The notes: generated by a model not told the origin, from the sequence alone. A stretch of 48,190 nucleotides of DNA from Pseudomonas sp. CFII64 (GCF_000416235.1 NZ_ATLO01000045.1:1-48190), one strand, 5' to 3'. Shown: positions 8,150-16,334, numbered from the stretch's first letter. Numbers and translations are program-made.

Positions 8150-9616
8150 ATGCTTTACGACCTGATCATCCGCGATGCACTGGTCATCGACGGCAGCGAT
8201 AGCCCGGGCTTTCACGCCGATGTGGCCATTCGCGAAGGACGCATCCAGCGCATCGGCAGCCTCGACGGCGTGTCAGCCAGCGAAGAAATCAATGCGGCGG
8301 GCCGCGTACTGGCGCCAGGTTTCATCGACGTGCATACCCATGACGATACCGTGGTGATTCGCAAACCCGGCATGCTGCCCAAGATTACCCAAGGCGTGAC
8401 CACCGTGATCGTCGGCAATTGCGGAATCAGTGCGGCGCCCGTCAGCCTGGCGGGCGATCCGCCTGATCCGATGAACCTGCTGGGTACGGCCGAAGCGTTC
8501 GTCTATCCACGCTTCATTGATTACCGCAACGCCGTGGACAAAGCCCGTCCGGCGGTAAACGTCGCTGCGTTGATCGGCCACACCGCGCTGCGCAGCAACC
8601 ACATGACGGATCTGCTGCGCACCGCCACCGCCGAAGAAATCAGCGCCATGCGCGAGCAACTGCGCGACAGCCTGGAAGCCGGTGCGCTCGGGCTTTCCAC
8701 CGGCTTGGCCTACGCCTCGGCCTTCTGCGCCGAAACCGATGAGGTCAAGCAGCTCGCCGAAGAGTTGACGGCGTTCGGCGCGGTCTACACCACGCATTTG
8801 CGCAGTGAATTCGAGCCAGTGCTGGAAGCCATGGATGAGGCGTTCGCCATTGGCCGTCACGCCAAGGCGCCGGTGGTGATCTCGCATTTGAAATGTGCCG
8901 GCGCGGGAAACTGGGGGCGCAGTCCGCAACTATTGGCGGCCCTGGAAAAAGCCGCGCTGGATCATCCGGTGGGGTGTGACTGTTATCCGTATGCCGCCAG
9001 CTCTTCAACGCTGGATTTGAAGCAGGTCACCGATGCTTTTCGTATCACCATTACCTGGTCAACGCCGCATCCGGATCAGGGCGGCCGCGACTTGCAGGAC
9101 ATCGCCGCCGACTGGAATCTTTCGCTGCAGGACACGGCACGCAAACTACAGCCAGCAGGCGCGGTGTACTACGGCATGGACGAACAGGACGTACAAAATA
9201 TCCTGCGCCATCCCCTGTCGATGATCGGCTCCGATGGCTTGCCGGAAGATCCGTTTCCGCACCCACGGTTGTGGGGCGCATTTCCGCGCGTGCTCGGACA
9301 CTTCAGCCGCGATCTTGGCCTGTTTCCGCTGCACACGGCCGTGCACAAAATGACCGGGCTTTCCGCCGCGCGATTCGGGCTGCATGAACGCGGGCTGATT
9401 CGCGAAGGTTATTGGGCTGATCTGGTGTTATTCGACCCTGAAACTGTGCGCGACATTGCGGATTTTAAAGACCCGCAACGCGCCGCCGAAGGTATTGACG
9501 GGGTGTGGGTCAACGGTCAATTGAGTTATGCCGATGGCAAGGCGCAGGGCGAACGGCAGGGGAAATTCCTGCCGCGTGAAGGGTCGTTGGTGGCGGGATT
9601 CACCAAGGCCGAATGA
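8150..9616 (+). CDS. N-acyl-D-amino-acid deacylase (D-aminoacylase)
   Basis: 488 residues, amidohydrolase fold of the D-aminoacylase family (EC 3.5.1.81), which hydrolyses N-acyl-D-amino acids to the D-amino acid and a carboxylate. Metal and catalytic positions are all present: His62 and His64 in IDVHTHDD, Cys91 in VGNCGIS, His216 in TTHLRSE, His246 in ISHLKCAG and Asp362 in IGSDGLPED; these correspond to His67, His69, Cys96, His220, His250 and Asp366 of the Alcaligenes enzyme. The ATG is 3 bp after the regulator stop, so it ends a three-gene operon. A RidA gene, often found beside this set, is absent; a REP pair follows instead. Confidence 0.9.
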   Translation: MLYDLIIRDALVIDGSDSPGFHADVAIREGRIQRIGSLDGVSASEEINAAGRVLAPGFIDVHTHDDTVVIRKPGMLPKITQGVTTVIVGNCGISAAPVSLAGDPPDPMNLLGTAEAFVYPRFIDYRNAVDKARPAVNVAALIGHTALRSNHMTDLLRTATAEEISAMREQLRDSLEAGALGLSTGLAYASAFCAETDEVKQLAEELTAFGAVYTTHLRSEFEPVLEAMDEAFAIGRHAKAPVVISHLKCAGAGNWGRSPQLLAALEKAALDHPVGCDCYPYAASSSTLDLKQVTDAFRITITWSTPHPDQGGRDLQDIAADWNLSLQDTARKLQPAGAVYYGMDEQDVQNILRHPLSMIGSDGLPEDPFPHPRLWGAFPRVLGHFSRDLGLFPLHTAVHKMTGLSAARFGLHERGLIREGYWADLVLFDPETVRDIADFKDPQRAAEGIDGVWVNGQLSYADGKAQGERQGKFLPREGSLVAGFTKAE

Positions 9617-9626
9617 TGGTGGGAGC

Positions 9627-9698
9627 GAGGCTTGCCCGCGAAGAACGATGACGCGGAATCTCTGAACCAGCAAGACGCCTGGTTCGCGGGCAAGCCTC
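9627..9698. repeat. Inverted pair of REP sequences (REPIN-like)
   Basis: A perfect 16-bp inverted repeat, GAGGCTTGCCCGCGAA at 9627-9642 and its complement at 9683-9698, about 40 bp apart. The same 16-mer occurs singly at 22926-22941. It lies between convergent genes and may also serve as a bidirectional terminator. Confidence 0.8.
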
Positions 9699-9708
9699 CA
9701 ACGGACCA

Positions 9709-11004
9709 TTAACCTACGATCACACCTCGGCATTCACCAAAGCCGATGGACACCTGCCCTTCGCGCTTGCAGCGCGCGCGCAGGATCACTTCATCGCCAT
9801 CTTCAAGGAAGCGCCGTACCTCACCGCTCGGCAAAGTGACGGTAGTTTTGCCGCCTTCGGTCATTTCCAGCAGGCTGCCAAACTGACTGGCCTGGGGGCC
9901 GGACAACGTGCCGGTGCCGAATAAATCACCGGGCTGCAACTTGCAGCCGTTGACGCTGTGGTGGGTGACCATCTGCGCCAGGGTCCAGTACATATTCAGC
10001 GTGTTGCTCAGGGCCAGCCGCTCGGCGGGCAAGCCTTGCGCCTTCATCTGCCGGGTCTGCAGCAGGACTTCCAGTTCGATATCCAGCCCGCCGTTCTGTT
10101 GATCCGCTGCATCAAGCAGGTACGGCAGCGGCTGCGGATCGCCCTCAGGCCGTGCCGGTTGCGGGCTGCGAAATGGCGCGAGGGCTTCAGCCGTCACCAC
10201 CCAGGGCGACACTGTCGTGGCGAAGCTTTTCGACAGAAACGGACCCAGCGGCTGATATTCCCAGGCCTGGATATCCCGCGCCGACCAGTCGTTAAGCAGG
10301 CATAAACCGGCAATGTGTTGCGGCGCCTCGGCAATCTCGATTGCTTCGCCACTGGCGTTGCCCGGCCCGATCCACACGCCCATTTCCAGCTCGTAATCCA
10401 GTCGTTTGCAGGGACCAAACTGCGGCACGTCCTCGCCCGGCGGCAGCGTCTGGCCGTTGGGCCGTTTGACGGACGCACCCGAGACACACAGCGTCGAAGC
10501 GCGGCCGTGATAGGCAATCGGCACATATTTATAGTTGGGCAATAACGGATTGTCGGGGCGGAACAGCTTGCCGACGTTCATGGCGTGATGAATGCCAACG
10601 TAGAAATCGGTGTAATCGCCGACCCGCGCTGGCAGGTGCATCTGGCATTCGCTCATCGGGTGCAACAACGCGGCCGTGGCCTGGAGACGGGCGCGCTGCG
10701 GGCTGTTTTCATCCAGCAGATGCAGCAACTCGCGACGCAACGCCTGACGTGCGCCGACGCCCAGCGCGAAGAAATCATTCAACTGATCGCGGCTGGCGGC
10801 CTCGGCGGCGGCGCGGGCGGCACCGTTGAAAAAACCCGCTTCGAGGGCGGCTTGCAGATCAAGAATCGAATCGCCGATGGCCACGCCGCCGCGCGGGCTC
10901 AAGCCTGGGCGACTGAACACACCCAAGGGCAGATTCTGCAACGGGAAATCAGCATGGCCGTTGGCGGACTCGATCCAGCTGCGAGTGTTTGAAGAAGCAT
11001 TCAT
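9709..11004 (-). CDS. fahA: Fumarylacetoacetase
   Basis: 431 residues. Last step of tyrosine/homogentisate breakdown: fumarylacetoacetate to fumarate and acetoacetate. Family markers include DYTDFYVGIHHAMNVGKLFR near 130, with a metal-binding Asp; the acidic pair in LDYELEMGVWIG near 205; NDWSARDIQAWEYQPLGPFL near 240 (Asp ligand followed by the catalytic region) and GDLFGTGTLSGP near 370. The ATG overlaps the hmgA stop (ATGA), so the two genes are translationally coupled in the order hmgA-fahA. Length is normal for the bacterial enzyme. Confidence 0.95.
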   Translation of the reverse strand: MNASSNTRSWIESANGHADFPLQNLPLGVFSRPGLSPRGGVAIGDSILDLQAALEAGFFNGAARAAAEAASRDQLNDFFALGVGARQALRRELLHLLDENSPQRARLQATAALLHPMSECQMHLPARVGDYTDFYVGIHHAMNVGKLFRPDNPLLPNYKYVPIAYHGRASTLCVSGASVKRPNGQTLPPGEDVPQFGPCKRLDYELEMGVWIGPGNASGEAIEIAEAPQHIAGLCLLNDWSARDIQAWEYQPLGPFLSKSFATTVSPWVVTAEALAPFRSPQPARPEGDPQPLPYLLDAADQQNGGLDIELEVLLQTRQMKAQGLPAERLALSNTLNMYWTLAQMVTHHSVNGCKLQPGDLFGTGTLSGPQASQFGSLLEMTEGGKTTVTLPSGEVRRFLEDGDEVILRARCKREGQVSIGFGECRGVIVG

Positions 11005-12308
11005 TGCGGCATTTCCCTGTTAAAAGTCTTGGCCATGCCGGTCCAGCAGGCGTCATAGTCAGGTTGCAGTAGCGGGCATTCCAGCGCGAACTGGCTCGGA
11101 CGCAATACCTTGCCGGTCTCGAACATAAAGGCCATGGTGTTTTCGATCTTGTGCGGCTGCAAGGGAGCGGCGACGGCTTTTTCTGCCGTGGCGTTATCCG
11201 GCCCATGGGCGCTCATGCAGTTGTGCAACGACGCGCCGCCCGGCATGAATCCTTCGGCCTTGGCGTCGTAGGCGCCGTCGATCAAACCCATGAATTCATT
11301 CATGAGGTTGCGATGAAACCACGGCGGCCGAAAGGTGTTTTCCGCCACCATCCAGCGCGGCGGGAAGATCACGAAATCGATATTGGCTTGGCCATGCACA
11401 GCACTCGGCGCGGTCAGCACGGTAAAAATCGACGGATCGGGATGGTCGAAACTCACTGTGCCGATGGTGTTGAAACGGCGCAGATCATATTTGTACGGCA
11501 CGTTATTGCCATGCCAGCCCACCACGTCGAACGGCGAGTGATCCAGCTGCGTCGCCCATAGTTCGCCGAGGAATTTCTGCACCAGCAGCGTCGGCTCGTC
11601 ACGCTCTTCGAACCAGGCAACCGGCGCCTGGAAATCCCGGGTGTTAGCCAGACCGTTGCTGCCGATGGGGCCCAGATCCGGCAAACGCAACGCGCTGCCA
11701 TGGTTTTCACAGACATAACCCCGAGCGCAATCATCCAGCAGCTGTACACGGAATTTCATCCCGCGCGGCACCACGACGATTTCCTGAGGCTCGACGTCCA
11801 GCAGGCCCAATTCGGTGACGATACGCAGGCGACCCAGCTGCGGCACGATCAGCCATTCGCCGTCAGCGTTGAAGAACGCCCGCTGCATCGAAGCATTGGC
11901 CACATAGTTATAAATGCTCACGCCTTCAACCTGCTCTGCCGGCGCGGTGCTGGCCATGACGTGCAGGCCATCGATGAAATCCGTCGGCTGGGTGGGCAGG
12001 TCGAAAGCATTCCAGCGCAGGCGGTTGGGCGTGATCGGACCCATTTCGCCGCCCGCAATTTGCCGGTCCAGCCGCTGATAGCGAGGATGACTGGCGGAGG
12101 GCTTGATGCGATACAGCCAGGTACGCCGCGCTTCTGCACGAGGCACGGTGAAGGCGGTGCCGGAGAGCAATTCAGCGTACAGACCCAAGGTATGTTTTTG
12201 CGGGGAGTTCTGGCCGACCGGCAAGGCGCCGGGCAGCGCTTCACTGCTGAACTGATTACCGAAGCCTGTCAGGTAATTCAGAGACTCGGCGTTTGGATGA
12301 GTGACCAT
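11001..12308 (-). CDS. hmgA: Homogentisate 1,2-dioxygenase
   Basis: 435 residues. Opens the homogentisate ring to maleylacetoacetate with Fe(II) and O2. The iron ligands are conserved: His332 and Glu338 in RPPWFHRNLMNEFMG and His368 in MSAHGPDN, each offset by 3 from His335, Glu341 and His371 of the human enzyme. His362 (SLHNC) matches the second-shell histidine. It heads the hmgA-fahA operon; the divergent neighbour is the IclR repressor gene, and the shared region carries an HmgR-type palindrome 43-68 bp upstream of the start. Confidence 0.96.
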   Translation of the reverse strand: MVTHPNAESLNYLTGFGNQFSSEALPGALPVGQNSPQKHTLGLYAELLSGTAFTVPRAEARRTWLYRIKPSASHPRYQRLDRQIAGGEMGPITPNRLRWNAFDLPTQPTDFIDGLHVMASTAPAEQVEGVSIYNYVANASMQRAFFNADGEWLIVPQLGRLRIVTELGLLDVEPQEIVVVPRGMKFRVQLLDDCARGYVCENHGSALRLPDLGPIGSNGLANTRDFQAPVAWFEERDEPTLLVQKFLGELWATQLDHSPFDVVGWHGNNVPYKYDLRRFNTIGTVSFDHPDPSIFTVLTAPSAVHGQANIDFVIFPPRWMVAENTFRPPWFHRNLMNEFMGLIDGAYDAKAEGFMPGGASLHNCMSAHGPDNATAEKAVAAPLQPHKIENTMAFMFETGKVLRPSQFALECPLLQPDYDACWTGMAKTFNREMPQ

Positions 12309-12350
12309 CTCGACCTCTTATTTTTTTGAGCGTAGACGAAACCGGATAAA

Positions 12351-12376
12351 CGTAATTAGATTACGCATAACGTAAT
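12351..12376. promoter_or_regulatory. HmgR-type operator between hmgA and hmgR
   Basis: CGTAAT-N3-ATTACG-N5-CGTAAT. The right two halves form a 17-bp palindrome (12360-12376), the size reported for the HmgR operator of P. putida; the left two halves form a second palindrome with a 3-bp centre. The identical half-site order and spacing recur upstream of maiA at 15124-15149. Confidence 0.75.
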
Positions 12377-12435
12377 TTGAGTTTGAAACCGGGTCAAGCT
12401 ATAAAGCAGCCTTCTCAGACCGGCGCACCTGTGTA

Positions 12436-13233
12436 ATGACCGATGAAATCGAAAGCCCTGCAGGCGGACGCCCGCAAAAGGTGCAAGCCGCCGAAGTCGG
12501 CGTGGGTATCCTCAAGGCACTGGCTGAACTGGCGCCGTCCACCTCGCTGTCCCGGCTTGCCGAGCACGTCGGCATGCCCGCCAGCAAGGTGCATCGCTAT
12601 TTGCAGGCATTGATCGCCAGCGGGTTTGCCGAACAGGACGCTGTCACCAACCATTACGGCCTGGGGCGCGAGGCGTTGTATGTCGGGCTGGCAGCGGTCG
12701 GCCATCTGGACGTGCTGAAAATCACCGCGCCGCACCTGGCGACCTTGCGTGACGAGCTCAACGAAACCTGTTTCCTCGCGGTCTGGGGCAACAAGGGGCC
12801 TACGGTGGTGTATGTCGAGCCCTCCAGCGGCGCGGTGACGCTGGTGACCCAGATCGGCTCGGTGCTGCCCCTGCTCGGTTCGTCCACCGGGTTGGTGTTC
12901 AACACTTTCCTCAACGCCAGCGAAACCGCCGGGTTGCACGAACTGGAATGGGCGGCCTTGAATGCCGGACAACGGCAGATGATCGAACAGCATGTGCAGG
13001 ACATTCGCAGCACCGGCGTGCATCAGATTCATGGCCTGCTGATGGCCGGCGTCAACGCGGTATCCTCGCCGGTGTTCACCGTCGGTAACAAACTGGCTGG
13101 AGTGATCACCATGGTAGGGTCGGCGTCGGTGTTCACCGGCGCCGTGCAGGCTGATGCCGCGCAGCGTTTACGGGCGACTGCGCAGGTGATCAGCGCCAGG
13201 ATGGGTGGGGACGCCTCGCTCCAGCGAGTTTGA
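12436..13233 (+). CDS. hmgR: IclR-family repressor of homogentisate genes
   Basis: 265 residues: a winged HTH at about 15-75 (SLSRLAEHVGMPASKVHRYL) and an IclR effector domain at about 85-255 (ETCFLAVWGNKGPTVVYVEP, GVNAVSSPVFTVGNKLAGVI). In P. putida the orthologous HmgR represses hmgABC and is released by homogentisate. Position divergent from hmgA and the palindromes at both target promoters support the same role here. Its stop is 11 bp from that of the convergent hpd gene. The ribosome site before the ATG is weak, as is common for repressors kept at a low level. Confidence 0.9.
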   Translation: MTDEIESPAGGRPQKVQAAEVGVGILKALAELAPSTSLSRLAEHVGMPASKVHRYLQALIASGFAEQDAVTNHYGLGREALYVGLAAVGHLDVLKITAPHLATLRDELNETCFLAVWGNKGPTVVYVEPSSGAVTLVTQIGSVLPLLGSSTGLVFNTFLNASETAGLHELEWAALNAGQRQMIEQHVQDIRSTGVHQIHGLLMAGVNAVSSPVFTVGNKLAGVITMVGSASVFTGAVQADAAQRLRATAQVISARMGGDASLQRV

Positions 13234-13244
13234 GCAGGTCCGGC

Positions 13245-14321
13245 TTAATCCGCCGTCAACACCCCACGCTTGATCTGATCGCGCTCGATGGATTCGAACA
13301 GCGCCTTGAAGTTACCTTCGCCAAAGCCGTCGTCACCCTTGCGCTGGATGAATTCGAAGAACACCGGCCCCATCAGGGTTTCCGAGAAAATCTGCAGCAG
13401 CAGACGTCGCTCGCCGCCGTCTGACGTACCGTCGAGCAAAATCCCACGGGATTTGAGTTCGGCTTCCGGCTCGCCGTGATCAGGCAGACGACCCTGGAGC
13501 ATTTCGTAGTAGGTTTCCGGCGGCGCGGTCATGAAGCGCATGCCGATCGCTTTCAAGGCGTCCCAGGTCTTGATCAGGTCGTCGGTGAAGAACGCCACGT
13601 GCTGAATGCCCTCACCGTTGAACTGCATCAGGAACTCTTCGATCTGCCCCGCGCCCTTGGAGGACTCTTCGTTCAACGGAATGCGGATCATGCCGTCCGG
13701 CGCGGTCATGGCCTTGGAAGTCAGGCCGGTGTATTCGCCCTTGATATCGAAATAGCGCAGCTCGCGGAAATTGAACAGTTTCTCGTAGAAGTTCGCCCAG
13801 TACGCCATGCGCCCGCGATAAACGTTGTGGGTCAGGTGATCGATGAATTTCAGACCCGCGCCGACCGGATTGCGGTCCACGCCTTCGATGAAGTTGAAGT
13901 CGATGTCATAGATCGACGTGCCTTCGCCAAAGCGGTCGATCAGATACAACGGCGCGCCGCCAATGCCCTTGATCGCCGGCAAGTTCAGCTCCATCGGGCC
14001 GGTGGCGATTTCCACCGGTTGCGCGCCCAGTTCCAATGCGCGCTTGTAGGCCTTGTGCGAGTCCTTGACCCGGAACGCCATGCCACACACCGACGGACCA
14101 TGCTCGGCCGCGAAGTAGGACGCGACGCTGTTCGGCTCATTGTTGAGGATGATGTTGATGCCGCCCTGGCGATAAAGCGCAACGTCCTTGGAGCGGTGCG
14201 TGGCGACTTTGGTGAACCCCATGATCTGGAACACGGGTTCAAGAGCGCCGGGCGTTGGCGAGGCGAATTCGATGAATTCAAAGCCCATCAGGCCCATCGG
14301 GTTTTCGTATAGATCAGCCAT
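13245..14321 (-). CDS. hpd: 4-Hydroxyphenylpyruvate dioxygenase
   Basis: 358 residues, the same length as the structurally known P. fluorescens enzyme. Converts 4-hydroxyphenylpyruvate to homogentisate, feeding HmgA. The Fe(II) triad is present: His162 (FIDHLTHNV), His241 (GIQHVAFFTDD) and Glu323 (VFFEFIQR). Two vicinal-oxygen-chelate halves are seen. Transcribed from the maiA side, with a 141-bp gap that holds a small ORF; no clear operator lies directly upstream, so co-transcription with maiA from the HmgR-like promoter is possible. Confidence 0.96.
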   Translation of the reverse strand: MADLYENPMGLMGFEFIEFASPTPGALEPVFQIMGFTKVATHRSKDVALYRQGGINIILNNEPNSVASYFAAEHGPSVCGMAFRVKDSHKAYKRALELGAQPVEIATGPMELNLPAIKGIGGAPLYLIDRFGEGTSIYDIDFNFIEGVDRNPVGAGLKFIDHLTHNVYRGRMAYWANFYEKLFNFRELRYFDIKGEYTGLTSKAMTAPDGMIRIPLNEESSKGAGQIEEFLMQFNGEGIQHVAFFTDDLIKTWDALKAIGMRFMTAPPETYYEMLQGRLPDHGEPEAELKSRGILLDGTSDGGERRLLLQIFSETLMGPVFFEFIQRKGDDGFGEGNFKALFESIERDQIKRGVLTAD

Positions 14322-14362
14322 GGTCTGGCTCCTTGCAGGAAAGTGGAATTCTGTTCGTCAGA

Positions 14363-14452
14363 TCACTTTCCGGCGGGTGGCGCGCAGGGGATTCCACGCA
14401 CGCTACGAGCGAGGAAATCACCGAAGATCAGTTGCAGGCCGAGAATTTTCAT
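14363..14452 (-). CDS. Possible 29-aa small protein or gene remnant between maiA and hpd
   Basis: A 29-codon frame on the same strand as its neighbours, starting 10 bp after the maiA stop: MKILGLQLIFGDFLARS and then RGIPCAPPAGK. The first part resembles the N-terminal stretch of the membrane-anchored glutaredoxin at 43670-44041 (GLGQLIIFGDFLTRP), also at the DNA level around GGTGATTTCCT. GGAG lies 13 bases before the ATG, longer than ideal. It could be a translated small protein or the remnant of a glutaredoxin-like gene. No function can be given. Confidence 0.4.
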   Translation of the reverse strand: MKILGLQLIFGDFLARSVRGIPCAPPAGK

Positions 14453-14462
14453 AAGGCCAAGA

Positions 14463-15098
14463 CTACTCCGGCTTGTCGGATTGCGCATCGGGATGCGCGA
14501 GTTGGAATGCCCGATGCTCCAGGGCCAATTGCTCAACCCGGACGATGCGCGGGTATGGGCTGAGGTCGACCTTGAAACGTCGAGCGGCATACACCTGAGG
14601 CAGAACGTACACATCAGCCAGGCTCGGCGACTCGCCAAAACAGTAACCTTGCTCGCCGAGCATTGCCTCGACGGCGGCGAATCCCTGGTTGATCCAGTGA
14701 CCGATCCAGGCGTCTACGTCTTTCTCGTCATGACCCAGTCCGCGCAGACGATTGAGCACCGCAACATTGTGCAGCGGGTGGATATCACAAGCGATCAGGG
14801 CCGCGACCGCGCGCTGGGTGGCGCGAATCTCAAGGTCTGCCGCTAACAGCGGCGGCTCGGGATAGCGGTCTTCCAGGTATTCGATGATCGCCGGAGACTG
14901 CGTGAGCACCCGGCCATTCTCCAGGCGCAACGCAGGTACCCGGCATTGCGGATTGATCGCTTTGTATTCAGGTGTGCGGTGTTCTCCACCGTCACGAATC
15001 AGGTTGACGGGGATCGCCGTGACGTCCAGCCCCTTCAAGGCCAGCGCGATGCGTACCCGGTAGCTGGAAGTAGAACGGTAATAGGTAAAGAGGTCCAC
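14463..15098 (-). CDS. maiA: Maleylacetoacetate isomerase (zeta-class GST)
   Basis: 211 residues. Isomerises maleylacetoacetate to fumarylacetoacetate with glutathione, between HmgA and FahA. The zeta-class motif is seen at the N-terminus (YYRSTSSYRVRIALALKG, with the Ser11-Ser12 pair), followed by NPQCRVPALRLENG and the C-terminal helical domain with PSLADVYVLPQV. In P. putida and P. aeruginosa maiA follows hmgA-fahA; here it is a separate unit with its own HmgR-like operator 26-51 bp upstream, and hpd lies downstream on the same strand. Confidence 0.93.
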   Translation of the reverse strand: MDLFTYYRSTSSYRVRIALALKGLDVTAIPVNLIRDGGEHRTPEYKAINPQCRVPALRLENGRVLTQSPAIIEYLEDRYPEPPLLAADLEIRATQRAVAALIACDIHPLHNVAVLNRLRGLGHDEKDVDAWIGHWINQGFAAVEAMLGEQGYCFGESPSLADVYVLPQVYAARRFKVDLSPYPRIVRVEQLALEHRAFQLAHPDAQSDKPE

Positions 15099-15123
15099 GG
15101 CGGAATACCATTCTTGTTATTTT

Positions 15124-15149
15124 CGTAATCGGTTTACGTAATGCGTAAA
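15124..15149. promoter_or_regulatory. HmgR-type operator upstream of maiA
   Basis: CGTAAT-N3-TTTACG-N5-CGTAAA, the same order, orientation and spacing as at hmgA; the right part (15133-15149) is a perfect 17-bp palindrome. It suggests that maiA (and perhaps hpd) belongs to the HmgR regulon. Confidence 0.7.
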
Positions 15150-15200
15150 TTGCGCGATTGCCGGGGTGCTGTCAAGCGGAGGCGGACAGGGTCAACTGTG

Positions 15201-15290
15201 GACCGGACTTGTCCGGGAAGGCGTCGGGTCTGCCGAAGAAGGTCCTCAGCGCCTGCACCGGCTTCTTCGGGGACAAGTCCCCTCCTATCT
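15201..15290. repeat. Hairpin repeat between glcC and maiA
   Basis: Holds CCGGAC-TT-GTCCGG (15203-15216), a perfect 9-bp stem CCGAAGAAG / CTTCTTCGG (15233-15241, 15262-15270) and GGGGAC-AA-GTCCCC (15269-15282). The same hairpin types appear at the right edge of the window. Probably a mosaic REP element that may end the glcC transcript. Confidence 0.65.
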
Positions 15291-15307
15291 GGTTTCATTA
15301 AAGCAAT

Positions 15308-16075
15308 TCAAACCCAGCCTTCCAGCCTTAACGTCGCGCGCACCAGACGTTGCTCCTCATTTTCGATCTCGCGCAGGTTCTCGCAGATGCTTTGAATGTG
15401 CGCGACAGCCGCCTTGCGTGCCTGCTCTGGCAGACGCCCGGTGACGGCGTTGTACAGTCGCGCGTGATGGCGATCGATCTGGCGCTTCTGGGGTTCGCGG
15501 TGATAGAGGTTGTTGACCGAAGCGAAGACCGTATTGAGCAGCAGGTCAGTCAGTGAACGCAGGGTCTGCACCAGCACCGGATTATGCGATGCCTCGCAGA
15601 TCGCCAGATGGAACGCATGATCCAGACGGGCGTGGCCGGACGCGTCCAGATCACTGTCGTGAGCGGCGACCAACGCGTCATAGCTGCGGGTGATCAGGAC
15701 AAAGTCGGCGTCGGTGCCGCGCAATGCGGCCAGGCGTGCCGACTCCCCTTCCAGCAGGCTACGCACCTCGAAAAGATCGTAAAGCGTGCGCGGTTGCGAA
15801 CCGAACAAGTGCATCAAGGGCGAAGGTTGCTGATGGCTGTTCATCTGCGCCACGAAAGAACCCTTGCCTTGCTCCGTTTCGATGATGCCTCGAGCGCGCA
15901 GCAGTTTCAGGCCCTCGCGCAATGCAGTACGGGACACGCCGAGCTTTTCCGTGAGCCGTCTTTCAGAGGGCAGCAATTGCCCGACCTTGAGTACGCCATC
16001 GACGATCAACCGCTCGATGCGTTCGCAAACAACGTCCGCGACTTGCGGCGCTCGGGGTTTTACAGTGCTCTGCAT
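15308..16075 (-). CDS. glcC: GntR/FadR-family regulator of glycolate use
   Basis: 255 residues from the ATG at 16075 (MQSTVKPRAPQVAD), close to E. coli GlcC (254); the longer frame to 16120 would read through the operator at 16086-16100 and was rejected. The wHTH is PSERRLTEKLGVSRTALREG (about 37-56), followed by an FCD domain whose metal-ligand pattern is visible (Asp in ARLDHAFHLAICEASHN, His in DRHHARLYNAV). Divergent from glcD. The family activates or represses the glc operon in response to glycolate or glyoxylate. Confidence 0.9.
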   Translation of the reverse strand: MQSTVKPRAPQVADVVCERIERLIVDGVLKVGQLLPSERRLTEKLGVSRTALREGLKLLRARGIIETEQGKGSFVAQMNSHQQPSPLMHLFGSQPRTLYDLFEVRSLLEGESARLAALRGTDADFVLITRSYDALVAAHDSDLDASGHARLDHAFHLAICEASHNPVLVQTLRSLTDLLLNTVFASVNNLYHREPQKRQIDRHHARLYNAVTGRLPEQARKAAVAHIQSICENLREIENEEQRLVRATLRLEGWV

Positions 16076-16085
16076 GACAACACCT

Positions 16086-16100
16086 ACTGGTATGACCAGT
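16086..16100. promoter_or_regulatory. FadR-type operator next to glcC
   Basis: ACTGGT-ATG-ACCAGT, a perfect 15-bp palindrome that fits the FadR-subfamily consensus TNGTNNNACNA. It lies 11 bp before the glcC start, in its leader, suggesting autoregulation. Confidence 0.7.
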
Positions 16101-16194
16101 TGATACGCGCAAACCGACAAACTGCACGTACAATTTCAAGCCATTGTTTTTGTTAGTTTTTATTTAACAATTAAAACCGGACAAAGTAAAAAAC

Positions 16195-16205
16195 TGGTTC
16201 GACCA
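16195..16205. promoter_or_regulatory. Second FadR-type operator, upstream of glcD
   Basis: TGGT-TCG-ACCA, again a perfect match to TNGTNNNACNA, 130 bp before glcD and about 100 bp from the first site. A TTGTTA-N9-TAACAA inverted repeat at 16150-16170 lies between them in AT-rich DNA that probably contains the promoters. Confidence 0.6.
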
Positions 16206-16306
16206 CTGTTCTCGGTGATAGACAGTAGACCCGGTACGGCCAATGATGCAAGTCAGCCGTTCACTGCCTGATTCAGCTTTCCGGTTTAAAAAGAACAGCC
16301 CACTAT

Positions 16307-16314
16307 AAAAACAA
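16307..16314 (+). promoter_or_regulatory. Candidate Crc/Hfq motif in the glcD leader
   Basis: AAAAACAA fits AAnAAnAA and lies about 20 bases before the glcD ATG, where binding of Hfq-Crc would block translation. A single short match; the assignment is inference. Confidence 0.35.
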
Positions 16315-16334
16315 CTCAGGGTCAGAAGCCCATC

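Noticed and set aside
15141..15444. Plus-strand frames between maiA and glcC
   Set aside because: They run through REP hairpins and antisense glcC sequence.
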